In this document: one piece after another, positions 9,361 to 19,550 of the stretch
Layout of the letters: each line of letters starts with the position of its first letter
How positions within the stretch are numbered: the stretch's first letter is position 1
Source of the DNA: Candidatus Methylomirabilis sp.
Lineage (GTDB): Bacteria > DYJV01
Length of the DNA: 64,000 nt
Direction of reading: 5' to 3'
Assembly: GCA_020722945.1 (NCBI GenBank)
Contig: DYJV01000003.1
Coordinates: forward strand, 5,243-69,242
Notes under the pieces: generated by a model
The model's input: only the letters and a program-made list of their open reading frames with translations
Databases searched by the model: none
Told to the model about the DNA's origin: nothing
Translations under genes and position numbers: made by a program

Positions 9361-9515
9361 AACACCCTCCTTAATAATTTAAATTTTTTGTTTCTATCAT
9401 AAAGTTGATTTATTTGCAAGCAAATAGAAAGATAAAAAGAGTAAGCTCTAAAAAAATATTTCAAAAATGGAGAGAGTAAAATTAAAAAGAAAGTTTTAAA
9501 AATTAAAAGCTGAAA

Positions 9516-11594
9516 CTAATTTTTTGAATCAAGATACTTTTGAATATGCTTGAAACCTTCAACTTTTACTTTATCGTAATAGTATTTAAAATTATTCTCT
9601 TTGTATATTTTATCCTCATAACTATTGTGACAAAATATACACTTACCGACTCTTAATATTTTGATAATATCCTCACTATTAAATACTTTGAAATTTTCAT
9701 TCGAAAGACTCTGATACTGTATCTTACCATCATGGGACACAATGCTCTCAAACGGGAAATCAACATTAACTCCAGAGCTTTTGATATCGTAGATAGGTTT
9801 GAAGATTATTGTATCATTGTCAGCAAGCTCAAGATACCCCTTCCCAAGACCAACTGCCATAGGATTGTTGTGACAGTCATGACATCTTTTGCTCAATTTT
9901 GTTACAGTGTGAGGTTGGACCGGTGCAACCGCAAATGAAGTAGTATTGTCATCATGTATAAAAACTTTATTATCAAAATTCTTATCTGGAAAAGTCAACT
10001 GGCTTTGGCAAAACTGCATTGGTGAAATTTTACCCTTTGAATTAATTCCCAGGACAGTATCCTCAAACCTAGTATAACTCCTATATTCATACCACATACC
10101 CATACTTTTGAAACCTGTAAGGAAATCTCGCTGAGAAAAATTTGGATTGTAACCTATATGGCAACCGTAACAGAGAGGTGTCCATTTGAAATGACATGTA
10201 TAACACTCAAAATTTTTGTTACACTGATTGGTCTTGTGTTTTGGGTCATTGCTAATAGTTTTTATTTCAAGTTTCTTATCACTTATCTTTGTAAAGAGGT
10301 AAATTTTGTTACCTTCCCTCTTGATATGACTTAGAATACTACCTTTTTTATTTTTTAGAAGCTGATCATTTATATTTATATTATCAAAACTACTTATCAA
10401 ATCATCTCTTAAACTTGATACATCATAAAATTCAGGTTTATTTTTGTAATCACCATGGCAATCTTCGCATCTAATCTCAACCACCTGCTCCATTTTGTCA
10501 TAAATCAGACCATCACCCATAATATCATTGGATGTATGACAATCTATACACTCCATCCCTTTTTGAAAATGAACATCAGCTCCCATGTGAAAAAAATTTC
10601 TCCCACCCATCAGCTCATTTTCCGAAAGAGATCCTTGACTGTAGGGTGTCCCATAAAAATCGTTTTCCATAATCCCTACGTATGATGTTCCATATCTATT
10701 GCTTCTGTTGTGACAGTGAAGACATTGGCTGGTAGGAATTTTTTTGGTCATTTTGTGAAAGGTTGGATGCCCCTCCTCGCCTCTATCAATTGTAGGATCA
10801 TCACCCTTATATTTACTGCTGTTATCATATAGGACATGGCAAGCCGAACAACCAGATGAATGATTGCTCGTAGAGTTGGGATTATTAGCCCCTATATGAC
10901 ACATACTACAAAATTTTCTAAAATGACTATCTGCTATCTCCCCAGATACTTCATACTCGTCTTGGTAAGATGGTGGAATATCATCTTTGCTGTAAAAAGG
11001 GACTCGCTTCAGAACCCTACCCTTTTTATCCTCTATATTGTTTGTAGCATAAATAGCAGATTTACTCTTTTGAGAATTCCATTGATACCTAAGATCTGCA
11101 ATTACACCACCCATAGAGAACATAAGGGAAGTCTCTACCCTCTTGATATCATTGTCGTGGCAATCCTTTGTCCCACAGGACTTATTAACAAATTTCATGT
11201 CAGAGGGATTCCTTTTGCCAATCAAACCTTTATGGGCATCATCTTTTTTTATAGAAAGAGGGTCTCCACCATGACATACTATACATCCAAAAACATTTAT
11301 AGGATGGGATTCGCTAATCTCTTCTATTCCAATATGGCATGTTATACAATACTCCTCCCTCTTCCATTTGGATACATAGATACCCCTCTTTTCAATTTTG
11401 AAGTTTCTAAAATTTTCAATATCTTTTAGGATAGCTTCATCTTTACTCTTTTGATACTGAATTTGAAGTTTCTCTATTTTATCTCTCTTATAACGCTTCT
11501 GATACTTTTTCCAATCAGAGTAAGGGTCAAAATAGTAAACAGCAATAAGGGTCAAAGATAGTAGAAATATAAGTATATGCAGCAGTCTATTCAT
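9516..11594 (-). CDS. Multiheme c-type cytochrome with 12 heme-binding motifs
   Basis: A 692-residue protein with an N-terminal hydrophobic segment (about residues 5-22) acting as a signal anchor, so it is periplasmic and probably tethered to the inner membrane. I count eleven CXXCH motifs, with first Cys at 83, 104, 229, 249, 291, 349, 376, 464, 475, 571 and 652, and one CX4CH at 140-146 (CGTKDCH). Hemes 1-2, 4-5, 7-8 and 9-10 are closely paired. It should move electrons in anaerobic respiration. I do not recognise the named family, and no partner reductase or quinol oxidase lies beside it. It appears to be a single-gene unit between the biotin carrier and a FabG-like gene. Confidence 0.85.
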   Translation of the reverse strand: MNRLLHILIFLLSLTLIAVYYFDPYSDWKKYQKRYKRDKIEKLQIQYQKSKDEAILKDIENFRNFKIEKRGIYVSKWKREEYCITCHIGIEEISESHPINVFGCIVCHGGDPLSIKKDDAHKGLIGKRNPSDMKFVNKSCGTKDCHDNDIKRVETSLMFSMGGVIADLRYQWNSQKSKSAIYATNNIEDKKGRVLKRVPFYSKDDIPPSYQDEYEVSGEIADSHFRKFCSMCHIGANNPNSTSNHSSGCSACHVLYDNSSKYKGDDPTIDRGEEGHPTFHKMTKKIPTSQCLHCHNRSNRYGTSYVGIMENDFYGTPYSQGSLSENELMGGRNFFHMGADVHFQKGMECIDCHTSNDIMGDGLIYDKMEQVVEIRCEDCHGDYKNKPEFYDVSSLRDDLISSFDNININDQLLKNKKGSILSHIKREGNKIYLFTKISDKKLEIKTISNDPKHKTNQCNKNFECYTCHFKWTPLCYGCHIGYNPNFSQRDFLTGFKSMGMWYEYRSYTRFEDTVLGINSKGKISPMQFCQSQLTFPDKNFDNKVFIHDDNTTSFAVAPVQPHTVTKLSKRCHDCHNNPMAVGLGKGYLELADNDTIIFKPIYDIKSSGVNVDFPFESIVSHDGKIQYQSLSNENFKVFNSEDIIKILRVGKCIFCHNSYEDKIYKENNFKYYYDKVKVEGFKHIQKYLDSKN

Positions 11595-11656
11595 ATAAAT
11601 AAAAATAACCTTTGTTGTAAAACTTGAATATAAAAAAATATACTCTATTAAGCCAG

Positions 11657-12394
11657 TTACATATACAATCCACCATTAATATGGTAAACTTGCCCTGTAA
11701 TATAATCTGAATTTTCATCAAGTAGAAAAGATACTACTCTTGCAACTTCCTCTGCTTTTCCTAATCTTTTCATAGGGATTTTACTCCTAACTTTATCAAG
11801 AGCCTCAGGTGGAACTTTGGCAACCATCTCTGTTTCGATAAAACCGGGTGCAACTGCATTTACAGTGATATTTTTTTGAGCAAGCTCAAGTGCAAGAGAT
11901 TTGGTCAAACCAATTACTCCGGCTTTTGAAGCAGCATAGTTACTTTGACCAATATTTCCTGAAGCAGCAATTATAGAACTTATGTTGATTATCCTACCCC
12001 ATCCATTTGCCATCATATAATCAAGAGAAGCTTTTATGCAGTAAAAACTCCCAAAAAGATTAACCTGAATAACCCTTATCCACTCTTCAAGGCTCATCTT
12101 TATAACAGTTTTGTCGTGGGTGATACCAGCATTATTAATCAGAATATCAATTTTACCATACTTTTCAACAAGTGCTTCAACAACATGTTTTACATCGTAA
12201 AAATTTTCAACACTACCCTGAAATATTTCAGCTTCACCACCATTTCTTAATATCTCATCTTTTACTTCAAGAGCTTTATTTGTATCTCTATTGTATCCAA
12301 TACCAACAATTATACCCCTCTTTGCAATTTCAATAGATATAGCTTTACCAATACCTCTGGCAGCACCTGTAACTAAAGCAACATGTTTACCCAT
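11657..12394 (-). CDS. SDR reductase, FabG / PhaB-like (3-oxoacyl-ACP or acetoacetyl-CoA reductase)
   Basis: A 245-residue classical SDR that reduces a 3-oxoacyl thioester to the (R)-3-hydroxy form with NAD(P)H. It has TGAARGIG at residues 9-16, NNAG near 86, the catalytic Ser in NISS, and YAASK with Tyr and Lys about 150-155. The GWGRIINISS block and the C-terminus ending INGGLYM resemble acetoacetyl-CoA reductase (PhaB) at least as much as housekeeping FabG. No fatty-acid genes (fabD, acpP, fabF) adjoin it, and a PHA synthase locus lies 8 kb away, so a role in polymer precursor supply is plausible. GGAGGG precedes the ATG. Confidence 0.8.
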   Translation of the reverse strand: MGKHVALVTGAARGIGKAISIEIAKRGIIVGIGYNRDTNKALEVKDEILRNGGEAEIFQGSVENFYDVKHVVEALVEKYGKIDILINNAGITHDKTVIKMSLEEWIRVIQVNLFGSFYCIKASLDYMMANGWGRIINISSIIAASGNIGQSNYAASKAGVIGLTKSLALELAQKNITVNAVAPGFIETEMVAKVPPEALDKVRSKIPMKRLGKAEEVARVVSFLLDENSDYITGQVYHINGGLYM

Positions 12395-12568
12395 CTGACC
12401 CTCCTAAATTTTTTGATATATTGGTTCTAACTAAAATCTTAAGAGAAAATATCTACAACATTATTTATATATAATAATATTTCTGAAAAGGAAAATCAAA
12501 TTTAAATAATTTTCTTGGAATATCCTCATTTTTATGTTAATTGGAAAGAAAAAATTTTGGGGATATTT

Positions 12569-13669
12569 ATGGGATTTAAATGTGGTATAGTAGGACTTCC
12601 CAATGTTGGTAAGTCCACTATCTTTTCAGCTTTGACAGCCAATCAGGTTGATGCTTCAAATTACCCTTTCTGCACAATAGAACCTAATATCGGGATTGTA
12701 AAAGTATTTGACGAGAGGTTACTCAATCTTGCAAAACTAATAAACCCCGAGAAAATCATCTACACTACTATGGAATTTGTTGATATTGCAGGGCTTGTAA
12801 AGGGTGCAAGTAAAGGTGAGGGTTTGGGTAACCAATTTTTATCAAATATACGAAATGTCGATGCAATAGCTCATATCGTCAGATGTTTTGAAGATAGAGA
12901 TATAGTCCATGTTGAAGGTGATGTTGATCCTGTAAGAGACATCAAGATAATAAATCTTGAGCTTATACTTGCAGATCTTGACACAGTCTCCAAGAAGCTT
13001 GATAGAACAGAGAGGCTTTTAAAAAAGGGAGAAAAGAGCATAAAACTTGAATATGAAATTTTATCAAAATTAAAAGATTCCCTCGATAACGAAATTCCCG
13101 CCAGATACACCAAAATCAACTCTGATAGTGAAGAGGAGGTTGCGATATTTAAGTCTCTCAATCTTCTGACTGCCAAACCTATTTTATATGTTGCAAATGT
13201 TGATGAAAATTCCCTCTCTGGTAACCACTTTACAGAGCAGCTAATCAACTTCGTAAAAAATGAAGATTCCAAGATTATTCTGATCTCAGGTAAAATTGAA
13301 AATGAGTTATCTTCTCTCTCTGATGATGAGAGGAAAGCTTTTATGGATGACCTCAAAATGGAGATATCAGGCTTGGATAGAATGATAAAAGAGGGTTATG
13401 ATCTTCTCGGACTAATAACCTTTATCACAGCAGGCAAACCTGAAGTGAGGGGATGGACCATTACCCAAAATACCAAAGCTCCACAAGCAGCAGGGAAAAT
13501 CCATTCAGACTTTGAGAGAGGATTTATAAGAGCAGAAGTTATCTCATACGATGATTACATAAAAGCAAAAAGCGAGCATAAAGCAAAAGAGCTTGGGTAT
13601 CTGAGACTTGAAGGTAAAGATTATATTATAAAAGATGGCGATATTGTCCATTTTAGATTCAACGTATAA
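12569..13669 (+). CDS. ychF: Ribosome-associated GTPase/ATPase YchF (OLA1 family)
   Basis: A 366-residue cytoplasmic P-loop protein of the Obg superfamily that prefers ATP. G1 is GLPNVGKST, G3 is DIAGLVKGASKGEGLGNQFL, and the C-terminal TGS-like domain includes AAGKIHSDFERGFIRAEVI and ends in a DGDIVHFRFNV tail, all diagnostic. I chose the ATG at 12569, preceded by GGGG at 12559-12562, giving the usual family length; upstream in-frame codons from 12515 look noncoding. It heads a plus-strand run that continues with a lipoprotein gene 11 bases downstream. Confidence 0.93.
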   Translation: MGFKCGIVGLPNVGKSTIFSALTANQVDASNYPFCTIEPNIGIVKVFDERLLNLAKLINPEKIIYTTMEFVDIAGLVKGASKGEGLGNQFLSNIRNVDAIAHIVRCFEDRDIVHVEGDVDPVRDIKIINLELILADLDTVSKKLDRTERLLKKGEKSIKLEYEILSKLKDSLDNEIPARYTKINSDSEEEVAIFKSLNLLTAKPILYVANVDENSLSGNHFTEQLINFVKNEDSKIILISGKIENELSSLSDDERKAFMDDLKMEISGLDRMIKEGYDLLGLITFITAGKPEVRGWTITQNTKAPQAAGKIHSDFERGFIRAEVISYDDYIKAKSEHKAKELGYLRLEGKDYIIKDGDIVHFRFNV

Positions 13670-13680
13670 CAAAAAGTGAA

Positions 13681-14508
13681 ATGACCCGTATAACCTTATT
13701 TTTACTATTTATATTCACATTCAGTAGCTGTAGCAGCTCATTTTTGGATAGGATCAATCCAAATATAGTTGCAAAAGTTGATAATGATCGCATTAAACTT
13801 AGCGAAATTAAAAAAAAGATAAATAAGGATAATGAGGGTTCAGACATCACCAAACCTCTAATTCTATTTTACATAAAGGAGAGAATTAACGAAATAATAA
13901 TTGAAAATGAATTTAAGAAACTAAAATTTACAATTGAAGATTCTGACAGAGCTGATCTCGATATCTTCTCTAAACTGAATAAAGAGGAGCTTGAAAAGAT
14001 CATAATCTTCAAAAAAGTCAAAAATTATATCGTTAGAAAGATAACACCACCTACCGAGAAAGAGTGTATGAAGTATTACAACGATCACATAAAAGATTAC
14101 GAACAGGGTGAGCAGATAATTACAAAATATATAGTTACCAATGACGAAACCATCGCTAACGAAGTTTATAAGGTGACCAAAACTTCAGGTTTAGACAAGG
14201 CTCTAAAAGATAAGAATCTCAATTATAGTTTTAAAGGTCTAATAAAAGTTGAAAATATTCCTGATGAAATTAAAAAACAGATCAATTACCAAAAAGAGAA
14301 TTCAACTTGGTTTCTAAAAACATCAGGAGATTATTTTTACATAATATATATAGAAAAATATTACTCAAAAGTTATACCTTTCGAACAACTCAAAGAGAAA
14401 ATCAACAGAACACTACTTGATGATAAGCAGAATAAATATTTTAAACTTTGGCTCAAAAACCAAATTGATAATTCAAAAGTAATCATTTTTCACAACAAAA
14501 TAGAGTAA
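13681..14508 (+). CDS. SurA/PpiC-like lipoprotein, divergent
   Basis: A 275-residue exported protein. The first 16 residues are hydrophobic and lead to a lipobox-like FSSC (Cys17), so it is probably lipid-anchored. The segment after it (VAKVDNDRIKLSEIKKKI) matches the N-terminal chaperone region of SurA/PrsA-type peptidyl-prolyl isomerases, followed by a PTEKECMKYYNDH linker typical of that group. The region where a PpiC parvulin domain should sit is short and lacks clear isomerase motifs, so it may be only a chaperone for outer-membrane or secreted proteins. It sits 11 bases after ychF and nine before the next gene. Confidence 0.6.
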   Translation: MTRITLFLLFIFTFSSCSSSFLDRINPNIVAKVDNDRIKLSEIKKKINKDNEGSDITKPLILFYIKERINEIIIENEFKKLKFTIEDSDRADLDIFSKLNKEELEKIIIFKKVKNYIVRKITPPTEKECMKYYNDHIKDYEQGEQIITKYIVTNDETIANEVYKVTKTSGLDKALKDKNLNYSFKGLIKVENIPDEIKKQINYQKENSTWFLKTSGDYFYIIYIEKYYSKVIPFEQLKEKINRTLLDDKQNKYFKLWLKNQIDNSKVIIFHNKIE

Positions 14509-14517
14509 ATTTAATTT

Positions 14518-15510
14518 ATGAGACAAATTGGAATTACTACAACTGTTCCGATCGAAATAATTTACGCATCAGGTGCAGTTCCGATAGATCTAAATAATCT
14601 TTTTATTACTTACAGTGACCCACAAACTCTTGTAAATATCGCCGAAAACAAAGGATTCCCAAGGACTACATGCACTTGGATAAAAGGGCTATACTCAATA
14701 GCAATGCTAAAAGGGATAAAAGAGATAATTACTGTTCTTGAAGGGGATTGCTCTAATACTCATGCACTCTCTGAAATATGGCAGCAGGAAGGTATAACAA
14801 CTATCCCATTCTCGTTCCCATACAATAAAGATTTAATTTTTTTTAAACACAACTTTAATTTTTTACAAGATTACTTTAAAGTTACCACAAAAGATATCTA
14901 CAATACAAAAGGTGAACTTGACAAGATAAGAGATAAATTGCAAATTATCGATACAATGACATACAGAGAAAATATTGTATCAGGTTTTGAAAATCATCTA
15001 TTTCTGGTCAGCAGTTCAGATTTTTTATCTGATCCTAATCTTTTTGAAGGTAAGATAGATAATCTCCTTTACGATTTAAAACATAGGGAGCCTTTTCGGG
15101 AGAGAGTCCGTCTCGGGTTGATCGGGGTTCCACCCATAATATTAAACATTTACCAAGAGATAGAGAGACTTGGTGCAAGAGTTGTTTTCAACGAAATCCA
15201 ACTCCAGTTTGCAATGCTGAATAATTGTCAAGACATATATGAGCAATACCTTCAATACACATACCCTTATTCAGTATTTGGCAGAATAGAGAACATAAAA
15301 AAAGAGATAGCAATAAGGAATTTAGATGGGATTATACACTATACTCAATCTTTCTGTTTCAGGAATATTCAGGATCAGATATTCAAAAAGATGATAAATA
15401 TCCCAATACTTACACTTGAAGGGGATAAACCTGAACCTCTCGATCAGAGGAACAAAATTAGGCTTGAAAGTTTTATAGATATGCTTATGATAAAAAAAGA
15501 GAGAAGATAA
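14518..15510 (+). CDS. 2-hydroxyacyl-CoA dehydratase D-component-like protein (HgdB/BcrB family)
   Basis: A 330-residue protein of the family that includes the [4Fe-4S]-bearing subunits of 2-hydroxyacyl-CoA dehydratase and benzoyl-CoA reductase. Family features are the start region [15 protein letters not shown], a conserved Cys in TTCTWIKG (C52), [11 protein letters not shown] (C78), and later Cys residues in NNCQD and FCFRN. The usual partner subunit and the ATP-dependent activator (HgdC) are not adjacent, so the true substrate may not be an acyl-CoA. It is co-directional and tightly packed with a lipoprotein gene and serS, which does not help to define its role. Confidence 0.72.
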   Translation: MRQIGITTTVPIEIIYASGAVPIDLNNLFITYSDPQTLVNIAENKGFPRTTCTWIKGLYSIAMLKGIKEIITVLEGDCSNTHALSEIWQQEGITTIPFSFPYNKDLIFFKHNFNFLQDYFKVTTKDIYNTKGELDKIRDKLQIIDTMTYRENIVSGFENHLFLVSSSDFLSDPNLFEGKIDNLLYDLKHREPFRERVRLGLIGVPPIILNIYQEIERLGARVVFNEIQLQFAMLNNCQDIYEQYLQYTYPYSVFGRIENIKKEIAIRNLDGIIHYTQSFCFRNIQDQIFKKMINIPILTLEGDKPEPLDQRNKIRLESFIDMLMIKKERR

Positions 15511-15536
15511 AATATCAAATTTATAAGGAGTTAGGT

Positions 15537-16817
15537 ATGCTTGATGTCAAATTTATCAGACAAAATATCGAAAAAGTTGAAGAGATGCTACAAAATAGAA
15601 ATACAAAAGTGAATCTAATCGAATTTAAGGATCTTGAAGAGAAGCGTAGAAAGCTTATTACCGAAGGTGAAACCTTAAAAGCGGATAAAAACAGAAGAAG
15701 CAAAGAGATAGCAGAGTCTAAAAAACAGGGTTTAATAGATGACAATCTTATAAAAGATCTGCAAATTATATCAGACAGAATTAAAATCGTTGACAATGAA
15801 TTAAAAGATATAGAGGATAAATTTGAATTTATATCCCTCAACATCCCTAATATGCTGCATAGCTCAGTCCCTATTGGTAAAGATGAAAGCAGCAATACTG
15901 TTTACAAAACTTTTGGGCAACCTCACAAATTCAATTTCACTGCAAAACCACACTGGGATATTGCAGAGAAATTGGGTATTATTGATTTTGAAAGAGCAAC
16001 CAAGATTACAGGTTCAAGATTTTCACTCTACTTTGGCAACGGAGCAAAACTTGAAAGAGCTATAATAAACTTTATGCTCGATCTCCATACCACAAAACAT
16101 GGCTACAAAGAGGTTTTACCACCATTTATGGTAAATAGGCAAACTATGACAGGCACAGGACAGCTTCCAAAATTTGAAGATGATCTATTTAGAATTGACT
16201 CTGTTGATTACTTCCTTATCCCCACAGCAGAAGTCCCAGTTACAAATATCTACGCAGATGAAATATTATCAGAAGATGAACTCCCTATATATTTTACAGC
16301 ATACACACCATGCTTCAGAAAAGAAGCAGGCTCTTATGGTAAAGATACAAAAGGTTTAATCAGACAACATCAATTTAATAAAGTAGAGTTAGTCAAATTT
16401 TCAAAACCGGAAGATTCATACGAAGAGCTTGAGAAACTTCTACTCAATGCAGAAGAGGTGTTGAAGTTGTTGAATATCCCTTACAGAGTTGTAACTCTTT
16501 GCAGCGGAGATACCGGGTTCTCCTCCGCCAAAACTTACGACATAGAGGTATGGTTACCGGGTCAAGATTGTTATAGGGAGATATCTTCATGTTCAAATTT
16601 TGAAGATTTTCAGGCAAGGAGAGCAAAAATAAGATTCAAAAAGAAAGGTCAAAAAGGAACTGAGTTTGTCCATACTTTAAATGGGTCGGGACTTGCAGTA
16701 GGGAGAACTTTGGTTGCTATTCTTGAAAATTACCAACAAGAAGATGGCTCTGTTGTAATACCTGAAGTTTTGAGAAAATATATGGACAACAAAGATATAA
16801 TAAGAGGGGTTGTATGA
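15537..16817 (+). CDS. serS: Seryl-tRNA synthetase
   Basis: A 426-residue class II synthetase that charges tRNA-Ser. The first 100 residues form the long antiparallel coiled-coil arm that grips the tRNA. The catalytic core shows a TAEVPVTN segment, motif 2 in [15 protein letters not shown], and motif 3 in [25 protein letters not shown] at 15524-15529 fixes the ATG. Its stop overlaps the start of the protease gene (ATGA), so the two are translationally coupled. Confidence 0.97.
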   Translation: MLDVKFIRQNIEKVEEMLQNRNTKVNLIEFKDLEEKRRKLITEGETLKADKNRRSKEIAESKKQGLIDDNLIKDLQIISDRIKIVDNELKDIEDKFEFISLNIPNMLHSSVPIGKDESSNTVYKTFGQPHKFNFTAKPHWDIAEKLGIIDFERATKITGSRFSLYFGNGAKLERAIINFMLDLHTTKHGYKEVLPPFMVNRQTMTGTGQLPKFEDDLFRIDSVDYFLIPTAEVPVTNIYADEILSEDELPIYFTAYTPCFRKEAGSYGKDTKGLIRQHQFNKVELVKFSKPEDSYEELEKLLLNAEEVLKLLNIPYRVVTLCSGDTGFSSAKTYDIEVWLPGQDCYREISSCSNFEDFQARRAKIRFKKKGQKGTEFVHTLNGSGLAVGRTLVAILENYQQEDGSVVIPEVLRKYMDNKDIIRGVV

Positions 16818-17443
16818 TCGCTCAATATCTCACAGAAATATCTTTACTCCTAATTCCTGTTCTTGTGGCAGTTACAATTCATGAAACCGCTCATGGATAT
16901 GCGGCATATTTTAGTGGGGATATGACCCCTAAATATGCTGGACGCTTGTCACTCAATCCACTCAAACATCTTGATCCAGTAGGAAGCATTGTGTTTTTAA
17001 TTACAAGAATGATAGGATGGGCCAAACCTGTCCCTATAAATCCCAATAACTTCAAAAATCTAAAAAGAGATACAGTAATTGTATCACTTGCAGGTCCACT
17101 TTCAAATATGGCACTTGCAGTAATATTTGCTTTTTTACTTAAAGGATTGACTCTTTTTCCTATTGGTTCAACATTTATCTACTATAAGATAATGGTTCCA
17201 ATTGCCATAATATGTAAGCTTGCAGTCCAGATAAATATAGCTTTTGCTCTGTTTAATCTGATACCAATACCACCACTTGATGGGAGTAAGGTTTTATACG
17301 AGATACTCCCTTATAATCTTGCTTTTCAATACCAGAAACTTGAACCTTATGGATTTATTATAATATTGGTGCTACTGATTGCAAATGTTTTTGACTACAC
17401 ATTATGGCCGATTGTAAGATTTTTTACTGGAGTGTTACTGTGA
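16814..17443 (+). CDS. Site-2 protease family membrane metalloprotease (M50)
   Basis: A 209-residue polytopic inner-membrane protein. The zinc site HExxH is HETAH (residues 23-27), with a conserved [12 protein letters not shown] helix and the third ligand region [12 protein letters not shown]. This is the compact S2P-like form without a PDZ domain, common beside aminoacyl-tRNA synthetase or segregation genes. It cuts membrane-embedded substrates; the target is unknown. It overlaps serS by four bases and its stop overlaps the GTG start of cobQ. Confidence 0.85.
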   Translation: MIAQYLTEISLLLIPVLVAVTIHETAHGYAAYFSGDMTPKYAGRLSLNPLKHLDPVGSIVFLITRMIGWAKPVPINPNNFKNLKRDTVIVSLAGPLSNMALAVIFAFLLKGLTLFPIGSTFIYYKIMVPIAIICKLAVQINIAFALFNLIPIPPLDGSKVLYEILPYNLAFQYQKLEPYGFIIILVLLIANVFDYTLWPIVRFFTGVLL

Positions 17444-18939
17444 AAACATTAATGATACAGGGGACTGGCTCAAGTGTTGGCAAAAGCGTTATTGCAGCTG
17501 GGCTATGTAAAATATTTTCTGACCTTGGGTATAAGGTTACCCCTTTTAAATCTCAAAACATGGCTCTTAACTCCTTTATAACAAAAGATGGTAAAGAGAT
17601 GGGACGGGCACAGGTTGTTCAAGCAGAAGCAGCAGGTATAGAACCTCACTCTGACATGAATCCTATCCTGATCAAGCCAAATAGTGATACCGGTGCACAG
17701 ATAATAATACATGGTAAAGTATATGGGAATATGAGTGCAAAGGATTATCATTCATTTAAAAAAGAGGCCAAAAATTTTGTAATTGAGAGTTTTAATAGGC
17801 TGAAAAAAAATTTTGATATAATGATTATAGAGGGTGCAGGTAGCCCTGCAGAGATCAATCTTATGGATAATGATATTGTAAATATGGGAATGGCTGAAAT
17901 TGCAGATGCACCTGTAATCCTTGCAGGTGATATTGACAAAGGGGGAGTTTTTGCATCTCTTGTAGGGACAATAGAGTTACTGCCAGATATCCACAAAAAT
18001 AGAGTAAAAGCTTTTCTAATAAATAAATTCAGGGGTGATAAAACTCTTTTACAACCCGGTCTTGACTCAATAACATCAAGGACAAATATCCCTTTTATCG
18101 GAGTTATCCCATATATGAAGGATCTTTATATCCAAGAGGAGGATGGTGTTGTTGTTGAAAACTATCTAAAAAATGAGATAAATTTAAAAAGTATAAAGGT
18201 TGCAATTCTGAAACTCCCTCATATATCAAACTTTACAGATTTTGATGCTTTCAGCAAAGAACCTGATGTTTCAACAAAATATATTGAAATAGGTGACTCA
18301 CTTGAACAATTTGACATACTTATAATTCCGGGGAGTAAAAATACAATAGAGGATCTCAGCCTGTTCAGGAGTAAAAATTTTATACCCGTGATAGAAGAGT
18401 TTGTTAGTCATGGGAAAACATTAATTGGAGTGTGTGGAGGCTTTCAAATGCTGGGTCTTAAAATATTTGATCCATATCATGTTGAAAGCAATTTAGATAA
18501 TATTAATGGACTTGGATTCCTCAAATTCACTACAACTATGGAGAGAGAGAAAACTACAAAACAGGTCAAAGTTCGAACCAACAATCTAAATAATTACTTT
18601 GCTGTTGAAGATATTTTGGAAGGTTATGAGATACATATGGGTAAAAATGATTGTTTTGAAAAAAATTTTATTTTTAAAAATATTGATGATAATTCAGAAG
18701 ATGGATTATTTAGTGAAAATGGAAATATCTGGGGGACATATATACATGGAATATTTGATAATGACTCTTTCAGAAGGAAGATAATAAACTCTGTAAGGGT
18801 GAGAAAAGGTCTAAAAACTCTTCAGAAAGATGAAGCATTAAAGTATGCTTCTATGAAAAAAAGTGGGTTTGAAAAACTTGCATTATGTATAAAAGAGAAT
18901 ATTGATATTAAAATGCTTAACAATATCATATTTAAATAA
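17440..18939 (+). CDS. cobQ: Cobyric acid synthase
   Basis: A 499-residue amidotransferase that adds four amides to adenosylcobyrinic acid diamide in cobalamin synthesis. The N-terminal DRTB synthetase domain begins MIQGTGSSVGKS and has TPFKSQNMALNS and the INLMDNDIVNM block. The C-terminal class I glutamine amidotransferase has the Cys nucleophile in GVCGGFQMLG and the His in GTYIHGIFDN. I chose the GTG at 17440, which overlaps the upstream TGA and has GGAG at 17429; an ATG at 17404 would lie deep inside the protease gene. No other cobalamin gene is in the window. Confidence 0.92.
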   Translation: MKTLMIQGTGSSVGKSVIAAGLCKIFSDLGYKVTPFKSQNMALNSFITKDGKEMGRAQVVQAEAAGIEPHSDMNPILIKPNSDTGAQIIIHGKVYGNMSAKDYHSFKKEAKNFVIESFNRLKKNFDIMIIEGAGSPAEINLMDNDIVNMGMAEIADAPVILAGDIDKGGVFASLVGTIELLPDIHKNRVKAFLINKFRGDKTLLQPGLDSITSRTNIPFIGVIPYMKDLYIQEEDGVVVENYLKNEINLKSIKVAILKLPHISNFTDFDAFSKEPDVSTKYIEIGDSLEQFDILIIPGSKNTIEDLSLFRSKNFIPVIEEFVSHGKTLIGVCGGFQMLGLKIFDPYHVESNLDNINGLGFLKFTTTMEREKTTKQVKVRTNNLNNYFAVEDILEGYEIHMGKNDCFEKNFIFKNIDDNSEDGLFSENGNIWGTYIHGIFDNDSFRRKIINSVRVRKGLKTLQKDEALKYASMKKSGFEKLALCIKENIDIKMLNNIIFK

Positions 18940-18940
18940 A

Positions 18941-18966
18941 GTAAGGGGGGTTACCCCTCACCTTTT
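18941..18966 (+). terminator. Terminator between convergent cobQ and nitroreductase genes
   Basis: AGGGG (18944-18948) pairs with CCCCT (18954-18958) across a five-base loop; GT/AC pairs extend the stem after one mismatch. A TTTT run and more T residues follow on the plus strand, and TTTATTT follows on the minus strand. It could serve both convergent genes. Confidence 0.55.
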
Positions 18967-19522
18967 AAAATTTTTTTACACCATAACTATCTTTATAGAT
19001 GAATTCAGAGATATCTTTTCTTGGTGGACATTTTGAATCAGCCGCTGGATAACCAATAGGTGTCATCGCAACAACAGCAATATTTTCAGGAAGATTAAGT
19101 ATTTTCCCAGCTTGTTCAGCATCAAACAGACCTAATATAACTGTCCCCAGCCCCATACTATGTGCAGCAAGGCATAAAGTCTGCATAGCTATTCCAGCAT
19201 CATACATATACCAATTGTCTCCCTTATTGGTCATAGGTTCACCCTTTTTAAAACCTGATTTACCTTTAATCCCAAGCTCAACTATCATAATAGGTGCCTC
19301 AGAACATGCCTTTCTTGCAGGATTACCTTCAGGCATACTATTTATAAGCTTATCTTTTATATGTTTGTCTGTAACAAGAACAAATTCCCATACTTGAGTA
19401 TTTGCCCATGATGGAGACATTTTTACAAGGTTAAATAGCTCTTTAAGGGTCTGTTCGGAAACTAAATCACTTTTATAACTCCTTATACTTCTTCTTGATA
19501 AAATAGCTTCTTTCAAATCCAT
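18965..19522 (-). CDS. Nitroreductase family FMN-dependent oxidoreductase
   Basis: A 185-residue flavoprotein. The FMN phosphate-binding SRRSIRSYK is at residues 9-17, followed by SPSWANTQVWEF, a central helix with GLGTVILG, and a closing MTPIGYP segment, all typical of the nitroreductase family. Such enzymes use NAD(P)H to reduce nitro compounds, quinones or flavins; the physiological substrate cannot be told. GAGG precedes the ATG. It is the last gene of the minus-strand run that includes the PHA locus, 28 bases after the DUF3141 gene, but its link to PHA is only positional. Confidence 0.82.
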   Translation of the reverse strand: MDLKEAILSRRSIRSYKSDLVSEQTLKELFNLVKMSPSWANTQVWEFVLVTDKHIKDKLINSMPEGNPARKACSEAPIMIVELGIKGKSGFKKGEPMTNKGDNWYMYDAGIAMQTLCLAAHSMGLGTVILGLFDAEQAGKILNLPENIAVVAMTPIGYPAADSKCPPRKDISEFIYKDSYGVKKF

Positions 19523-19550
19523 ACTTGATCCTCCTCAAAAATTATAAATA

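Noticed and set aside
10860-11429. Open frame of 189 codons on the plus strand
   Set aside because: It is antisense to the heme-motif-rich part of the cytochrome gene, is full of Ile/Leu/Tyr/Cys typical of a reverse-strand shadow, and has no ribosome binding site.
12871-13356. Open frame of 161 codons on the minus strand
   Set aside because: It lies antisense within ychF, is Ser/Leu-rich as expected of a shadow frame, and has no start signals.
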